Source of the DNA: an uncultured Clostridia bacterium | Lineage (GTDB): Bacteria; Bacillota; Clostridia; Christensenellales; Aristaeellaceae | DNA length: 64,000 nt | Reading direction: 5' to 3' | NCBI GenBank assembly: GCA_934631985.1 | Contig: CAKTYE010000001.1 | Coordinates: 1 to 64,000, forward strand | Part shown: piece after piece, positions 17,306 to 25,420 of the stretch | Layout: each line of letters opens with the position of its first letter | How positions within the stretch are numbered: the stretch's first letter is position 1 | Made by a program: the position numbers and the translations under genes | Notes under the pieces: generated by a model | Seen by the model: only the letters and a program-made list of their open reading frames with translations | Database searches by the model: none | What the model was told of the DNA's origin: nothing

Positions 17306-18499
17306 TCAATCAAAGTACAGGGTCACATCGCTTACATACATTTGCTCAAAACTGATGGACAGCACCACCGTGCGCCCATCCTCCACCTGCACGGCATACC
17401 ACAGTCCCGCGTCGGCGTCCGTGCCGTATTCCGCCAGACCATAGGGAGCGGTCTCCCCATCACCGTAGAGGATCTCGCGGCTCTCGCCGTCAAACTCGCC
17501 ATCGCCATTATAAAAGCGGCTGATGACGCTGGACAGGGTGTCGCCCACGCGCACGCAGCGCGGCCCCTCTAGGCCATCCTCATCAATGGTGAGCATTTCC
17601 AGGCTGGAGTTCTGCTTTTGGCTGTCATAAGTATACAGCAGTGAGCATTGCGCGAAGTCCATGGTACGCAGGTAGGAGCCGTCGTCGTCCTCCATCCACT
17701 GATCCTCCAGGGGCTGACCCAGCAGCTGCATCGCTTCCTCGGGGGTGGTGGACAGGAAGTCCAGCCCGGAGAACAGCAGATCGTCCCGGTCAAACTTTCC
17801 CAGGGTCGTGCCGTCCACGCTGGTGGGAACCTGCGCGTAGCTGGTTTCCTCGCACACCTCCTGCACAGCGTCAAGGTTGTTCAGCACCTCATCCGCGCTG
17901 ATGGTGGTGTTCAGCCCATAGGCGCGGATCGCCGCCACCAAATTATCAGACAGGGTATACAGCAGTCCGCAGTCCGTATAGCCGTCTCCGCCGGAGGAAA
18001 GCTGCTCATGCACGGCATACTGGATGGTCTTCAGCCGCTGACCGTCCCGCTGCACCCAGCCCCACAGCGCTCCGGCAGGCATGGTATCGCTCAGGTACAG
18101 CGCCGCAAAACTGCTGTCGCCCAGCAGCTGCTCATTCTCATCATAAAACGCGCTGAGGATCTCACTGGAGAGGTAATCCACACGGGTGCCGCGCGGGCCT
18201 TCCTCCTCGGAGGAGGTCACCACCAGCGCCTGCACCACGCTGTCCTCCGTCATTTCAGGACGATCCATGTACAGGGTCGCAAAGTCATAGACAAAGGTAT
18301 AGCCGTCCTCGGTATGATACGCCTCGTCATTGGGATCGTTCAGGGGCTCGCCTGCCGCCAGCGCACGGTCCTTGAAACCCTGCACCCAGGTCATCAGCTC
18401 CTCATAATCGAGTGCATCCGCGCTGCTCTCAGCCACAGCGGGAAGAATTTGCAGCGCCATGAACAGCGCCATCAGCAGGGCAACGCATTTTTTCATCAT
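17306..18499 (-). CDS. Secreted protein of unknown function
   Basis: A 397-residue protein with a clear signal peptide (MMKKCVALLMALFMALQILPAVA, cleavage after AVA). The mature part contains two similar segments: one near residues 90-150 with PRGTRVDYLSSEILSAFYDENEQLLGD and one near 310-370 with PRCVRVGDTLSSVISRFYNGDGEFDGE. This internal duplication suggests two copies of one small domain. No catalytic motif was recognised. GAAGGAG precedes the ATG-ATG pair by 8 nt. It heads an apparent operon with the TPR-like membrane protein. Confidence 0.7.
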   Translation of the reverse strand: MMKKCVALLMALFMALQILPAVAESSADALDYEELMTWVQGFKDRALAAGEPLNDPNDEAYHTEDGYTFVYDFATLYMDRPEMTEDSVVQALVVTSSEEEGPRGTRVDYLSSEILSAFYDENEQLLGDSSFAALYLSDTMPAGALWGWVQRDGQRLKTIQYAVHEQLSSGGDGYTDCGLLYTLSDNLVAAIRAYGLNTTISADEVLNNLDAVQEVCEETSYAQVPTSVDGTTLGKFDRDDLLFSGLDFLSTTPEEAMQLLGQPLEDQWMEDDDGSYLRTMDFAQCSLLYTYDSQKQNSSLEMLTIDEDGLEGPRCVRVGDTLSSVISRFYNGDGEFDGESREILYGDGETAPYGLAEYGTDADAGLWYAVQVEDGRTVVLSISFEQMYVSDVTLYFD

Positions 18500-18775
18500 C
18501 ACGGTTTCTCCTTCACATTTCAAGCCTGGCAGGCAAAAAGCCGCCAGCATTATTTTACCCTAAAACCCTGCGCTTGTACAGGGCAGGAATGTGTCACAGC
18601 TGTAAATTGTGGAGGGGGGAAAGGGGGATGGATGGTGAGCAGGAATGGAAAATCACGCCTTTTGTAGGTAGCGCCGTCAAGAGACGATGTTATGAAACCT
18701 TAGCAGCATCATGGCGCTTTGAGGTTACTTCACAGCACAGCAGTATCGCTTTTGTAAAATCTTTCCTCACCCCCA

Positions 18776-18805
18776 TTGACAAGCCCTCAAGCCTCATGAT
18801 ACAAT
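18776..18805 (+). promoter_or_regulatory. Promoter of the metal/heme-uptake operon
   Basis: A perfect TTGACA (18776-18781), an 18-bp spacer and TACAAT (18800-18805). Dyads just downstream would let a repressor block initiation or clearance. Confidence 0.8.
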
Positions 18806-18811
18806 CACATT

Positions 18812-18829
18812 GGTTAGACAAACTTAACC
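18812..18829. promoter_or_regulatory. Imperfect dyad next to the -10 box
   Basis: GGTTA and TAACC flank an 8-bp centre (18812-18829), overlapping the expected transcription start. The half-sites resemble those of DtxR/IdeR-type iron regulators. This is an inference from pattern only. Confidence 0.5.
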
Positions 18830-18861
18830 TTATTTATTTTCAATCAATGATTAGTATAGAA

Positions 18862-18877
18862 ATTAGCATATGCTAAT
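18862..18877. promoter_or_regulatory. Perfect 16-bp palindromic operator candidate
   Basis: ATTAGCATATGCTAAT is a perfect palindrome 15 bp before the flavodoxin start codon and downstream of the promoter. Position and symmetry fit repression by a dimeric metalloregulator (DtxR- or Fur-like), which is consistent with an iron- or heme-uptake operon. Confidence 0.6.
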
Positions 18878-18892
18878 CAGAAAGCGAGGCGT

Positions 18893-19411
18893 ATGATGTC
18901 TGTCGTTGCGATCGTATTTTCCACTATTACCGGCAATGCCTTTCGTTTAGCGGAAGCGGCGGCACAGGTTGTTCCTGACCATGTCGGACCGTATAATATT
19001 CGTTACGTCAACCGGGAAATGATCGACAAATTTGATACCTTTATGCTGTCTTATTGGTGCAACCACGGCACGGCGGATGACGATACCATTGCGCTTCTTC
19101 AGCACATGCAGGGCAAGAAGATCATCATCCTTGGTACGCTGGGCGCGGCACGTGAATCCGCACATGCACAGAAGGTCTGCCAAAATGTGGAAAATCTGGT
19201 GCGGGCGCAAAATATGCTGGTGGGGCATTATCTCTGTCGCGGCAGCATTGACCTTGCCCGTACAGCGCGGCGGCTGCGCATTCCCGAGGGGGAGAAAGGC
19301 CACCTCAGTCAGGAACGCTTTGAAAAGCAGAAGGAATCGCAGGGGCATCCGAATGCAGAAGAACTGGCGCAGTGCCAGGCGGAAGTAAAGGAGTTTCTGA
19401 AGGCGTTATGA
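18893..19411 (+). CDS. Flavodoxin-family protein of the uptake operon
   Basis: A 172-residue flavodoxin-like protein. The FMN phosphate loop is visible as FSTITGNAFRLAEAA at the N-terminus, and the second and third loops read LSYWCNHGTADDDT and LGTLGAARESAHA. The length suits a short-chain flavodoxin with a C-terminal helical extension. Similar proteins accompany anaerobic tetrapyrrole- and heme-handling genes (for example BilS), where they supply electrons. First gene of a tight operon: its stop overlaps the permease start (ATGA). Start is 18893 or the next codon 18896, after GCGAGG. Confidence 0.8.
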   Translation: MMSVVAIVFSTITGNAFRLAEAAAQVVPDHVGPYNIRYVNREMIDKFDTFMLSYWCNHGTADDDTIALLQHMQGKKIIILGTLGAARESAHAQKVCQNVENLVRAQNMLVGHYLCRGSIDLARTARRLRIPEGEKGHLSQERFEKQKESQGHPNAEELAQCQAEVKEFLKAL

Positions 19412-20412
19412 GCAAAACGATCCGCAGCCGTTTGCGGGTGCCATTGATCGTCCTGTTTGGCGTGATGAGCATGCTGTCTGTGTTCATTTGCGTGGGCATC
19501 GGCACGGTGCAGTTTACGCTCCCGGAGATTTTCCGCGCATTATTGATCGAGGACGGTTCAACGGCTCGCCTGCTGATTTGGAATATGCGCTTTCCGCGCG
19601 TCCTCTGCGGCGGTCTGGTGGGCGTGTGCCTATCACTGTCCGGCTGTATTTTGCAGGGCGTGATGCGCAACACTATGGCCTCGCCCTCCACCATCGGCGT
19701 TACCGGCGGCGCGAGCTTTGTTGGGTATGTGACGCTGGTGGCGTTTCCACAGCTGTCGTCGCTGCTGCCCATCGGTTCGATCCTCGGCGCGTTTGTGACG
19801 ACGATGCTCATTTATGCCCTGGCCTACCAGCGGGGTGTAAGCCCGGTGAAGATGATCCTCTCCGGCATGGCGGTGTCGGCGCTTTTCGGCGCATTCAATG
19901 ATATGATTAAGACGTTCTTTGCGGATTCGCTGGGCAATGCGTCGGGCTTTCTTGTCGGCGGACTAAACGGGTCAAGCTGGCCCCACTTTCAGATGATCCT
20001 TCCTTATGCAACCGTGGGTATTCTGCTGTGCTTCCTGCTGCCGTCGAAGATGAACATCCTGATGCTGGGAGATGAAACCGCCAATGCCCTGGGACTGCGG
20101 ACGGAGGGCTTCCGTTTCTTCCTGATTGCGGTGTCCTCGCTTTTGTCAGGCGCGGCGATCGCCGTTGCGGGATTGATCAGCTTTGTTGGATTGGTGGTGC
20201 CGCATATCGCGCGGCTGCTGGTCGGCTCGGACTATAAATATCTGTTCCCCGCATCGGCATTTTTAGGCTTCACGCTTGTTGTGGCCTGCGACACCATCGG
20301 ACGTGTCATCATGCCGCCGGGGGAGATCCCGGTCAGCATCATTTTGTCCTTTATCGGCGCACCGTTCTTCCTCTATCTGCTGCGCATACGCGAATCGGGA
20401 GGTGAGGACTGA
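19408..20412 (+). CDS. FecCD-family ABC transporter permease
   Basis: A 334-residue permease of the iron-siderophore/heme/cobalamin class, with about ten hydrophobic helices. Family signatures are the LPRVL-like RFPRVLCGGLVGVCLSLSG near the N-terminus, QGVMRNTMASPSTIGVTGGA, GDETANALGL (the loop that contacts the ATPase) and SFVGLVVPHIARLLVGSD. It would move the substrate across the cytoplasmic membrane as a homodimer. The start is at 19408, overlapping the flavodoxin stop; its own stop shares one base with the ATPase start. Confidence 0.93.
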   Translation: MSKTIRSRLRVPLIVLFGVMSMLSVFICVGIGTVQFTLPEIFRALLIEDGSTARLLIWNMRFPRVLCGGLVGVCLSLSGCILQGVMRNTMASPSTIGVTGGASFVGYVTLVAFPQLSSLLPIGSILGAFVTTMLIYALAYQRGVSPVKMILSGMAVSALFGAFNDMIKTFFADSLGNASGFLVGGLNGSSWPHFQMILPYATVGILLCFLLPSKMNILMLGDETANALGLRTEGFRFFLIAVSSLLSGAAIAVAGLISFVGLVVPHIARLLVGSDYKYLFPASAFLGFTLVVACDTIGRVIMPPGEIPVSIILSFIGAPFFLYLLRIRESGGED

Positions 20413-21236
20413 TGTACTTTGGCTTTCGGAATATGACCATCGGCTTCCGTGGAAAGACCGTGCTGGACAATGTAACGCTGGAAATTCCGCGGGGAAAGGT
20501 CGTCACCATCATCGGGCAGAACGGCTGCGGAAAGTCCAGCCTGCTCAAAACCGTTTCCAAGGCGGTCACGCCGAGCAGCGGCGAGGTGATCTACAATGAT
20601 CGTCCGCTGAAGGACTATCCGCCCAAGCAGGTTGCGCAGCATATTGCGTACCTGGCGCAGGTGCATGTGTCCCCGCCGGATATTGATGTGCGGACGCTTG
20701 TGTCCTATGGGCGCTATCCATATTTGAAGCTGGGACGTCGCCTGACGGCTGAGGACGGGCGCATCATTGATGAAACGCTGCGCCTGACCGGGCTGACCGT
20801 GCTTCAGCACCGAACCCTTCGGACGCTTTCCGGCGGCGAACGCCAGCGGGCGTGGATTGCTATGACGGTCTGCCAGCAGCCGGAGATTCTCATTCTTGAC
20901 GAGCCGACCACCTATCTGGACATCAGCTATCAGATGGAGGTGCTGGAGCTGGTTCGCCGCCTGAACCGAGAAATGGGCATGACCATCGTCATGGTGCTGC
21001 ATGACCTGAACATGGCGGCGCGGTATTCCGACAGGCTCTACGCTATTCGCGGGGGACGCATCTTCGCCAGCGGTACGCCAGAGGAGGTCATCTGCTGCGA
21101 TACGCTGCGCGCAGTGTTCAAGATCGAGGCGGACATCACCTGCGACGCGGCGCACCATTGCCCGTACTTCATCCCCATGCAGATCCTTTCCGATGCTGTG
21201 GGCGAAAGCCTTGCAGATAAACAAAATGTATCCTGA
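20412..21236 (+). CDS. ABC transporter ATPase (FecE/HmuV type)
   Basis: A 274-residue nucleotide-binding protein. Walker A is GQNGCGKSS, the Q-loop lies in AYLAQVHVSPPD, the signature is LSGGERQRAW, Walker B is ILILDEPT and the switch histidine lies in MVLHDLNMA. It powers the FecCD permease encoded just upstream, with a one-base overlap. The extended C-terminal 40 residues (after FKIEADITC) are typical of iron-complex importers. Confidence 0.94.
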   Translation: MYFGFRNMTIGFRGKTVLDNVTLEIPRGKVVTIIGQNGCGKSSLLKTVSKAVTPSSGEVIYNDRPLKDYPPKQVAQHIAYLAQVHVSPPDIDVRTLVSYGRYPYLKLGRRLTAEDGRIIDETLRLTGLTVLQHRTLRTLSGGERQRAWIAMTVCQQPEILILDEPTTYLDISYQMEVLELVRRLNREMGMTIVMVLHDLNMAARYSDRLYAIRGGRIFASGTPEEVICCDTLRAVFKIEADITCDAAHHCPYFIPMQILSDAVGESLADKQNVS

Positions 21237-21252
21237 TAAGGAGGTATTTCCC

Positions 21253-22302
21253 ATGAAGAAGCTTTTTTCCCTGCTCCTTGCGCTGACGCTGCTTTGCGCG
21301 GCAGCCATCCCGGCGGTAGCGGAGGAAACCGACCGTGCCGCGTCGCTTCGTGCGACCTTCCTTGCCAAGGCGGACGAGGTGGTTGTGACCGACAGCAGCG
21401 TTATCTTCCCGGACGCAGCGTCCGACACGCCGCTGGAAATCGCCAAGAATCCTTCGAAGGTCGCGGTGCTTTACGGCAGCTTCGTCACCCTGTGGTATGA
21501 GGCCGGCGGCACGGCTGCGGGCGTTATCGGCGGCAGCTCCTCCGTGGAGCTTTACAACCTTTATATTGGCCGCGACGTGACGCAGGATGAGGGCGTGACG
21601 GTGCTGGCGGAATCCTCTGCGGGCAAGAACTGGAGCACCGAAAACATTATCGCGTTCCAGCCTGACCTCATCATCTGCTCCACTGCCATGAGCGGCTATA
21701 AGACCATTTCCGCGCCTGCGGAAGCGGCGAACATCCCCGTGGTCGCCATGGAATACAACGATTTTGCGGATTATCTGAAGTGGTTCAAGGTCTTCTGCAA
21801 CCTGAACGGTCAGCCGGAGCTGTGGGACACGGTCGCCATGCCTGCGCTGGACAAGGTGGTTGACATCCTCTGCCGTATCCCGGAAAATCAGGAGAACCCG
21901 CCGAAGGTGTTCGCCATGTTCTCTGCAACGAAGGACAACATCACCGCCAACACCTCCAATACGGTGCTGGGCGGCATGATCAGCGAGATGAACGCCATCA
22001 ATATTTCCGATGCGGACAACGCTTCCGGCGTGGATCGTATCGAGATCAATCTGGAATCCGTTTACGCGGCGGATCCTGACCTGATCGTGGTGCAGTGCCA
22101 TGCCAGCACTGAGGATGATGCGGCGCAGGTGGACCGCGTTTATGGGGAGAATGCCGTGTGGCAGTCCCTGCGCGCGGTGCAGGAGGGCAAGATCTATTTC
22201 CTGGAGCCGCACCTGTTCCACTATAAGCCCAACAGCCACTTCGCGGAAGCGTATCAGCAGCTGGCGCAAATCCTCTACCCGGACATCGACTTCGAAAACT
22301 AA
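21253..22302 (+). CDS. Iron-complex/heme-type substrate-binding protein
   Basis: A 349-residue periplasmic-binding-protein-fold receptor (class III, one long linker helix). The signal peptide runs to IPAVA, followed by EE. There is no lipobox, which is unusual for a Gram-positive ABC receptor. Landmarks are VAVLYGSFVTLWYEAGG, AFQPDLIICSTAM and the C-terminal HYKPNSHFAEAYQQLAQILYP. The ligand could be heme, a siderophore or a corrinoid. AAGGAGG lies 8 nt before the ATG, 16 bp after the ATPase gene. A terminator follows it. Confidence 0.9.
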   Translation: MKKLFSLLLALTLLCAAAIPAVAEETDRAASLRATFLAKADEVVVTDSSVIFPDAASDTPLEIAKNPSKVAVLYGSFVTLWYEAGGTAAGVIGGSSSVELYNLYIGRDVTQDEGVTVLAESSAGKNWSTENIIAFQPDLIICSTAMSGYKTISAPAEAANIPVVAMEYNDFADYLKWFKVFCNLNGQPELWDTVAMPALDKVVDILCRIPENQENPPKVFAMFSATKDNITANTSNTVLGGMISEMNAINISDADNASGVDRIEINLESVYAADPDLIVVQCHASTEDDAAQVDRVYGENAVWQSLRAVQEGKIYFLEPHLFHYKPNSHFAEAYQQLAQILYPDIDFEN

Positions 22303-22313
22303 GCGTTCTATGC

Positions 22314-22348
22314 TTGCCGGTCGGAATTCCCCCGACCGGCAATTTTTT
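22314..22348 (+). terminator. Terminator between the binding-protein and chelatase genes
   Basis: TTGCCGGTCGG (22314-22324) and CCGACCGGCAA (22332-22342) form a perfect 11-bp stem followed by six Ts. It probably lets only some transcripts continue into the chelatase gene 18 bp further on. Confidence 0.85.
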
Positions 22349-22365
22349 GAAAGGAAGCATCCCTT

Positions 22366-23100
22366 ATGAGCAAAAAAATTATGATCTCCGTGTCCTACGG
22401 CGCGTCCGAGGAAGCGCTTGCTGCCGATATTGGCTGCATTGAGCAAGCCATTCAGGCTGCGTTCCCGGCATGGGAGCTGCGCCGGGCATTCACCTCGGAG
22501 CGCGTTCGGGCCATGACGGCACGCCAGGGGCATCCTGTACCGGCCCCCGCGGAAGCCATCGCGCAGGCGAAGACGAAGGGAGCGGAGCAGCTTGCTGTTG
22601 TGACAATGCTTGTTTCTCCCGGCGGTGAGTTTGAAGGAACCGAAGCCGCCGCGCAGGACTTGCCCGTCGCCACGCCGCTGCTGACTGATGACGCCGACCT
22701 TGACACGCTTGCCGCGTATTATGGTCAAATGCAGCAGAAGCTCGGCATGCCGCTGCTTATTATGGGGCACGGGCATCCCACCAATGGCAACCCGGCTTAT
22801 CTGCGCCTTCGTGCGCGGCTGCCCAAGGGCGTATACCTTGGCTGCCTGTCGGGGAAGCCGGACCTTTCGGATGCGATGACGGAGCTGCTGCACCAGCCGG
22901 AACGCACCCTGACCATAACTCCGATGCTCATGTCCGTCGGCGGACACACGCTGAACGACATGGCGGGCGATGGGCCGGATAGCTGGCGCTCGCAGCTGAC
23001 AAAGGCCGGCTTTGCGGTACAGTGCCAGCTTACGGGCATTGGACGCACCGAGGTCGTGCAGCAGATATTTGTACGGAAGCTGCAAGCGCTGCTGGGATGA
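22366..23100 (+). CDS. CbiK-type sirohydrochlorin cobaltochelatase-like protein
   Basis: A 244-residue class II chelatase. Signature segments are ISVSYGASEE at the N-terminus, LIMGHGHPTNGNPAY (histidines 135 and 137) and MLMSVGGHTLNDMAGDGPDSW (histidine 194), which matches the second metal-binding histidine region of CbiK. No signal peptide is visible, so it is cytoplasmic. CbiK inserts cobalt into sirohydrochlorin in anaerobic B12 synthesis. No cobalamin genes are near, and it follows an iron-complex importer. A role in heme or other tetrapyrrole metal release or insertion is therefore inferred. AAAGGAAG precedes the ATG. Confidence 0.85.
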   Translation: MSKKIMISVSYGASEEALAADIGCIEQAIQAAFPAWELRRAFTSERVRAMTARQGHPVPAPAEAIAQAKTKGAEQLAVVTMLVSPGGEFEGTEAAAQDLPVATPLLTDDADLDTLAAYYGQMQQKLGMPLLIMGHGHPTNGNPAYLRLRARLPKGVYLGCLSGKPDLSDAMTELLHQPERTLTITPMLMSVGGHTLNDMAGDGPDSWRSQLTKAGFAVQCQLTGIGRTEVVQQIFVRKLQALLG

Positions 23101-23261
23101 GCCTTTTATCCGTAAACATATACGAATATCCTTTGCTGCGGCGAGGAGAAATGCAGCCGTGCAAAGCAGCTTGCCTTTGCCCCCGGCATGCCCTGAAAGC
23201 ATGCTGAGGGCTTTTGTATCCATCCTTTCAATACACAATCCCATCCGCAGGCGTGTGCCAG

Positions 23262-23290
23262 TTGCGCATTTGCGCCGCAGGATGTATAAT
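23262..23290 (+). promoter_or_regulatory. Promoter for the chromate transporter pair
   Basis: TTGCGC (23262-23267), a 17-bp spacer and a perfect TATAAT (23285-23290), 32 bp before the start codon. Confidence 0.7.
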
Positions 23291-23322
23291 ACAGCGCAGA
23301 AGAAAGAAAAGGAGCGAACGTC

Positions 23323-23886
23323 ATGCAGTCGCGACATCGCTTGTGTACGCTGTTTACCTCCATGCTGTATATCAGCGCATTCACCTTTGGCGGCGGATTT
23401 GTCATTGTGTCCCTGATGCAGAAGAAGTTTGTGGAGGAGCTGCATTGGCTGGAGGAGGATGAAATGCTGGACATGGCGGCGCTGGCGCAGGCCTCGCCGG
23501 GGGCCATTGCCGTCAATGCTGCCATTCTGGTGGGACGCAAGGTCGCCGGGGTGCCGGGGCTGATCGTCTCCGTGCTGGGGACGATCCTGCCGCCCATGCT
23601 CATTTTGTCGGTCATTTCGCTGGCCTATGAGGCCTTTGCAACGAACCGCTGGGTGGCAGCGGCGCTGAAGGGCATGCAGGCGGGCGTTGCGGCGGTCATC
23701 GTGGATGTAAGCCTGAACCTGGGGACGAAGGTGCTGAAGGGACGCGATCCGCTGGCAATTGCTATGATGCTGGCGGCCTTTGTGCTGAACTTTGCGCTGA
23801 ATGTCAACGTCATCTATATCATTCTGGGGGCGGCAGCGTTGGGCGTGGTGCGGGTGCTGCTGGCCCGGCGAAAGGGGGCGGCATGA
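23323..23886 (+). CDS. Chromate transporter, half-size subunit A
   Basis: A 187-residue CHR-family membrane protein with five or six hydrophobic helices. The FTFGGGFVIVSLMQ loop and the ALAQASPGAIAVNAAILVG motif are characteristic. Half-size CHR proteins work as pairs, replacing the two halves of long ChrA. The natural substrate in anaerobes may not be chromate. AAGGAG lies 8 nt before the ATG. The stop overlaps the next gene (ATGATG at 23883). Confidence 0.9.
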   Translation: MQSRHRLCTLFTSMLYISAFTFGGGFVIVSLMQKKFVEELHWLEEDEMLDMAALAQASPGAIAVNAAILVGRKVAGVPGLIVSVLGTILPPMLILSVISLAYEAFATNRWVAAALKGMQAGVAAVIVDVSLNLGTKVLKGRDPLAIAMMLAAFVLNFALNVNVIYIILGAAALGVVRVLLARRKGAA

Positions 23887-24449
23887 TGCTCTGGCAGATC
23901 TTTCTTAGCTTTTTGCAGGTGGGCGCGTTCAGCGTGGGCGGCGGGTATGCCGCCATGCCGCTCATTCGCAGTCAGGTGGTGGAGCACTTCGGCTGGCTGA
24001 CCATGGATGAATTTACCAACCTGATCACCATTGCGGAGATGACGCCGGGGCCTATCGCGGTGAATTCCGCCACGTTTGTGGGGATGCGGCTGGGCGGTAT
24101 CCTGGGGGCACTGGTGGCCACGTTTGCGTGCATTTTGCCCTCGCTGGTGATCGTTTCACTATTGGCATGGGCCTATACGAAATATCGCAGCGGCGAAGCC
24201 ATGCAGGCGGTGCTGTCCCTGCTGCGGCCCGTGGTGGTGGCGCTCATCACCTCTGCTGCGCTGGCAATTTTGCAAACGGCGCTGCTGACTGGCGGCAGCC
24301 TTTCATCGGGATCATTTTCTGTGGATTGGATCAACGCGGTGCTGTTCGTGGCCGCGCTGGTGCTGCTGCGCTGGAAAAAGCTCAGCCCAATTCTGGTCAT
24401 GATGGGGTGCGGGGTGGCGTATATGGTTGTTTCGGTGTGTGGAGGATGA
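23883..24449 (+). CDS. Chromate transporter, half-size subunit B
   Basis: A 188-residue second CHR half with the matching FSVGGGYAAMPLIRSQ and TIAEMTPGPIAVNSATFVG motifs. It overlaps the first subunit by 4 nt, so the two are translationally coupled and probably assemble in a fixed ratio. Hydrophobic helices cover most of the length. Confidence 0.9.
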   Translation: MMLWQIFLSFLQVGAFSVGGGYAAMPLIRSQVVEHFGWLTMDEFTNLITIAEMTPGPIAVNSATFVGMRLGGILGALVATFACILPSLVIVSLLAWAYTKYRSGEAMQAVLSLLRPVVVALITSAALAILQTALLTGGSLSSGSFSVDWINAVLFVAALVLLRWKKLSPILVMMGCGVAYMVVSVCGG

Positions 24450-24544
24450 GGAGCATCGACTGCGCTGACATCTTGCTGTTATTTTCAGGGAAGCTATATA
24501 TCAAATGCATTTATCTGTGCGGAAATTGAATATTTTGCGAAAAG

Positions 24545-24606
24545 AACGCATTGACACAAGGCAGCGAGGCGTAGTCTGTCGTGTGCCAATGCGTTTTATG
24601 TTTTTG
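24545..24606 (+). terminator. Terminator after the chromate transporter genes
   Basis: AACGCATTG (24545-24553) pairs with CAATGCGTT (24587-24595) over a long loop that has some inner pairing. TTATGTTTTT follows. Confidence 0.6.
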
Positions 24607-24650
24607 GTTAACTTCTGAAGGTCGTTGCCCTGCAAAGGAAAAATAACCTA

Positions 24651-24679
24651 TTGAGGTAACCCTATAGAGGGTGTATAAT
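24651..24679 (+). promoter_or_regulatory. Promoter for the truncated sigma-factor gene
   Basis: TTGAGG (24651-24656), a 17-bp spacer and a perfect TATAAT (24674-24679). Confidence 0.65.
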
Positions 24680-24825
24680 GCCCATTGACAAACATTTGGC
24701 AAAATTTGAGGCTGAATAACAGAAAAATAAGGATGCTTTTAGCACATGTCCGCGTATTATCTACAGGACAAACCGGTGGCAAAATGGGGAACGTCTTGAG
24801 GATAGCTGGAAAGGAAACACGGAAG

Positions 24826-25149
24826 ATGGAACGGGAGATTTTTATCAGGAAACTCTATGACGAGAACGTGACGTTTTTAGAACGATTGTGCAGAAAAAGA
24901 ACAGGCTATCGTCCTGCCTGCACAGGCCTGATCGACGATTGCATACAGGAGATTTTTCTTGTCGCGCTCAAAGACTATGAAAAACTGGCTGCACATGAAA
25001 ATCCTCGGGGCTGGCTGGTGCAGGTCTGCATGTATCGTCTGATGGCTGCAATGAAGCAGCAGCAAAAGCGAGAAGAGCTGACTGGCTTTTCATTGGAGGA
25101 CAAAAACATTCCGCCTTGCTTTCAGCACGATACAGTGGAGGCATACTAA
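24826..25149 (+). CDS. Truncated sigma-70-like factor with region 2 only
   Basis: A 107-residue protein resembling region 2 of ECF sigma factors: LIDDCIQEIFLVALKDYEKL followed by NPRGWLVQVCMYRLMAAMKQQ. The protein ends soon after (DTVEAY), just where the linker to region 4 would begin, and no frame of the next 300 bp restores region 4. It could be a decayed gene, or a short functional protein that binds core polymerase without -35 recognition. The start at 24826 follows AAGGAAACACGGAAG; the upstream ATG at 24784 lacks a good site. Confidence 0.6.
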   Translation: MEREIFIRKLYDENVTFLERLCRKRTGYRPACTGLIDDCIQEIFLVALKDYEKLAAHENPRGWLVQVCMYRLMAAMKQQQKREELTGFSLEDKNIPPCFQHDTVEAY

Positions 25150-25391
25150 CGCAAAAAGAGGCGCACGGCTTGCACATTGAATGCGCTTACGTTGACAAAT
25201 ACCAGCAAATAACTAATATCATGATTGCTTGTACAGAATTCAATTTGAACAGAAGTAAATCCATGCTTACTGGCTTGCACAATTTCTTTTCCCGTATTTG
25301 CTACATAGAGATTTTTCAAATACCAGTCATGGAAATACGCGGTTTTAGAAAGCACGTGCAAAAAAAGACGAAAAATCAGATGCCATTTCAC
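25146..25391 (-). CDS. Possible small protein, AT-rich islet
   Basis: A possible 81-residue product with a GTG start preceded by GAGGAGAA. The frame also extends upstream to a TTG at 25424 that overlaps the stop of the neighbouring gene, so it may be coupled to it. The sequence (WHLIFRLFLHVLSKTAYF; GFTSVQIEFC) has plausible amino-acid composition but no recognised family. It meets the end of the sigma-like gene tail to tail. Low certainty. Confidence 0.3.
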   Translation of the reverse strand: MKWHLIFRLFLHVLSKTAYFHDWYLKNLYVANTGKEIVQASKHGFTSVQIEFCTSNHDISYLLVFVNVSAFNVQAVRLFLR

Positions 25392-25420
25392 TTTTCTCCT
25401 CGTTTTGTTTTGCCTAACAA

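Larger units (their letters stand above)
18500..18892. promoter_or_regulatory. Divergent 393-bp control region before the metal-uptake operon
   Basis: No gene is seen. The left part serves the minus-strand secreted protein. The right part holds a strong promoter and two dyad sequences before the flavodoxin gene, listed separately. The last 120 bp are markedly AT-rich compared with the genes on either side. Confidence 0.7.
24450..24825. other. AT-rich 376-bp gap with terminator and promoter
   Basis: This gap holds a terminator for the chromate transporter genes and a promoter for the truncated sigma-factor gene, both listed. An open frame from 24685 runs into that gene, but its first 33-47 codons overlap the expected 5' leader and are not credible. 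Base composition drops sharply compared with the genes to the left. Confidence 0.65.

Noticed and set aside
21169..23445. A 758-codon minus-strand frame opposite the binding-protein and chelatase genes
   Set aside because: It spans two real genes, a terminator and a promoter on the plus strand.
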